From contig DJTQ01000160.1 of assembly GCA_002439285.1 (NCBI GenBank), positions 1-13,632 of the forward strand: DNA of 13,632 nt, read 5' to 3'. The notes below the pieces were generated by a model. That model ran no database searches and was not told the origin of the DNA. It saw only the letters and a list, made by a program, of their open reading frames with translations. Each line of letters begins with the position of its first letter. The stretch's first letter is position 1. Positions 13,585 through 13,632 of the stretch are shown here, piece by piece. The translations under genes were made by a program, and so were the position numbers. Origin of the DNA: Paenibacillaceae bacterium UBA6304 (GTDB lineage: Bacteria; Bacillota; Bacilli; Paenibacillales; Paenibacillaceae).

Positions 13585-13603
13585 ACCCTTAGAGCGTAAA
13601 GGT
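13585..13603. promoter_or_regulatory. MerR-family-like dyad upstream of the cupin gene
   Basis: ACCCTTA-GAGCG-TAAAGGT is a 19-base inverted repeat with one mismatch, of the form seen in MerR-family promoters, where the dyad fills an overlong spacer. On the minus strand TTAACC overlaps its upstream edge as a possible -35. On the plus strand it could serve a divergent gene beyond 13632. Confidence 0.45.
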
Positions 13604-13632
13604 TAAACCCATTGGATCTGGTCATAGATTAG

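Overview
The window looks like chromosomal DNA from a low- to mid-GC Gram-positive bacterium of the Bacillales, most likely Paenibacillus or a close relative. The evidence is strong AGGAGG-type ribosome binding sites, SigA-like promoters, lipobox signal peptides, a Bacillus-style glnQ-glnH-glnM-glnP order joined to a GlnK/GlnL two-component pair, and a PerR-type box before ahpC. This is inferred from protein character and gene order, not from a database search. Every convincing gene lies on the minus strand, so transcription runs from right to left.

Right to left: (1) A YjlB-like cupin gene (13038-13538) follows two DNA dyads, one shaped like a MerR-family site, at the right edge. (2) ahpC-ahpF (12830-10727) encodes a peroxiredoxin and its flavoprotein reductase. 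A near-consensus promoter overlapped by a PerR-type box precedes it, an unassigned palindrome sits inside the promoter spacer, and a strong intrinsic terminator follows. (3) glnQ-glnH-glnM-glnP (10441-7428) encodes a glutamine-type polar amino acid ABC importer. Its upstream region carries three helically phased TTCYGTA repeats and only a poor -35 element, as expected for an activator-dependent promoter. glnK-glnL (7269-5062) follow and are probably also served by a small promoter of their own; they likely sense glutamine and control the transporter. (4) A compact three-gene operon (4959-2462) encodes a MarR-family repressor, a membrane-anchored DUF6544-like protein and an acidic lipoprotein with an EF-hand-like loop. 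The genes overlap, and the promoter is covered by a double MarR-type operator. I recognise no described function for this cassette. (5) A gene-free stretch of 676 bases (1786-2461) holds a 21-bp tandem array, four related stem-loops with CTG-9 nt-CAG geometry, and two hexamer microsatellites. (6) A GPH-family sugar:cation symporter gene (1785-478) ends at a clear terminator. (7) The 5' part of a second MarR-family gene (264 to the left edge) is interrupted by an in-frame stop. It has its own promoter, with short repeats at the expected operator position.

The parts that ordinary annotation does not explain are the hairpin and tandem-repeat region at 1998-2294, the MarR/DUF6544/lipoprotein cassette with its double operator, and the phased repeats before glnQ. 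The remaining genes are standard transport and peroxide-defence functions.
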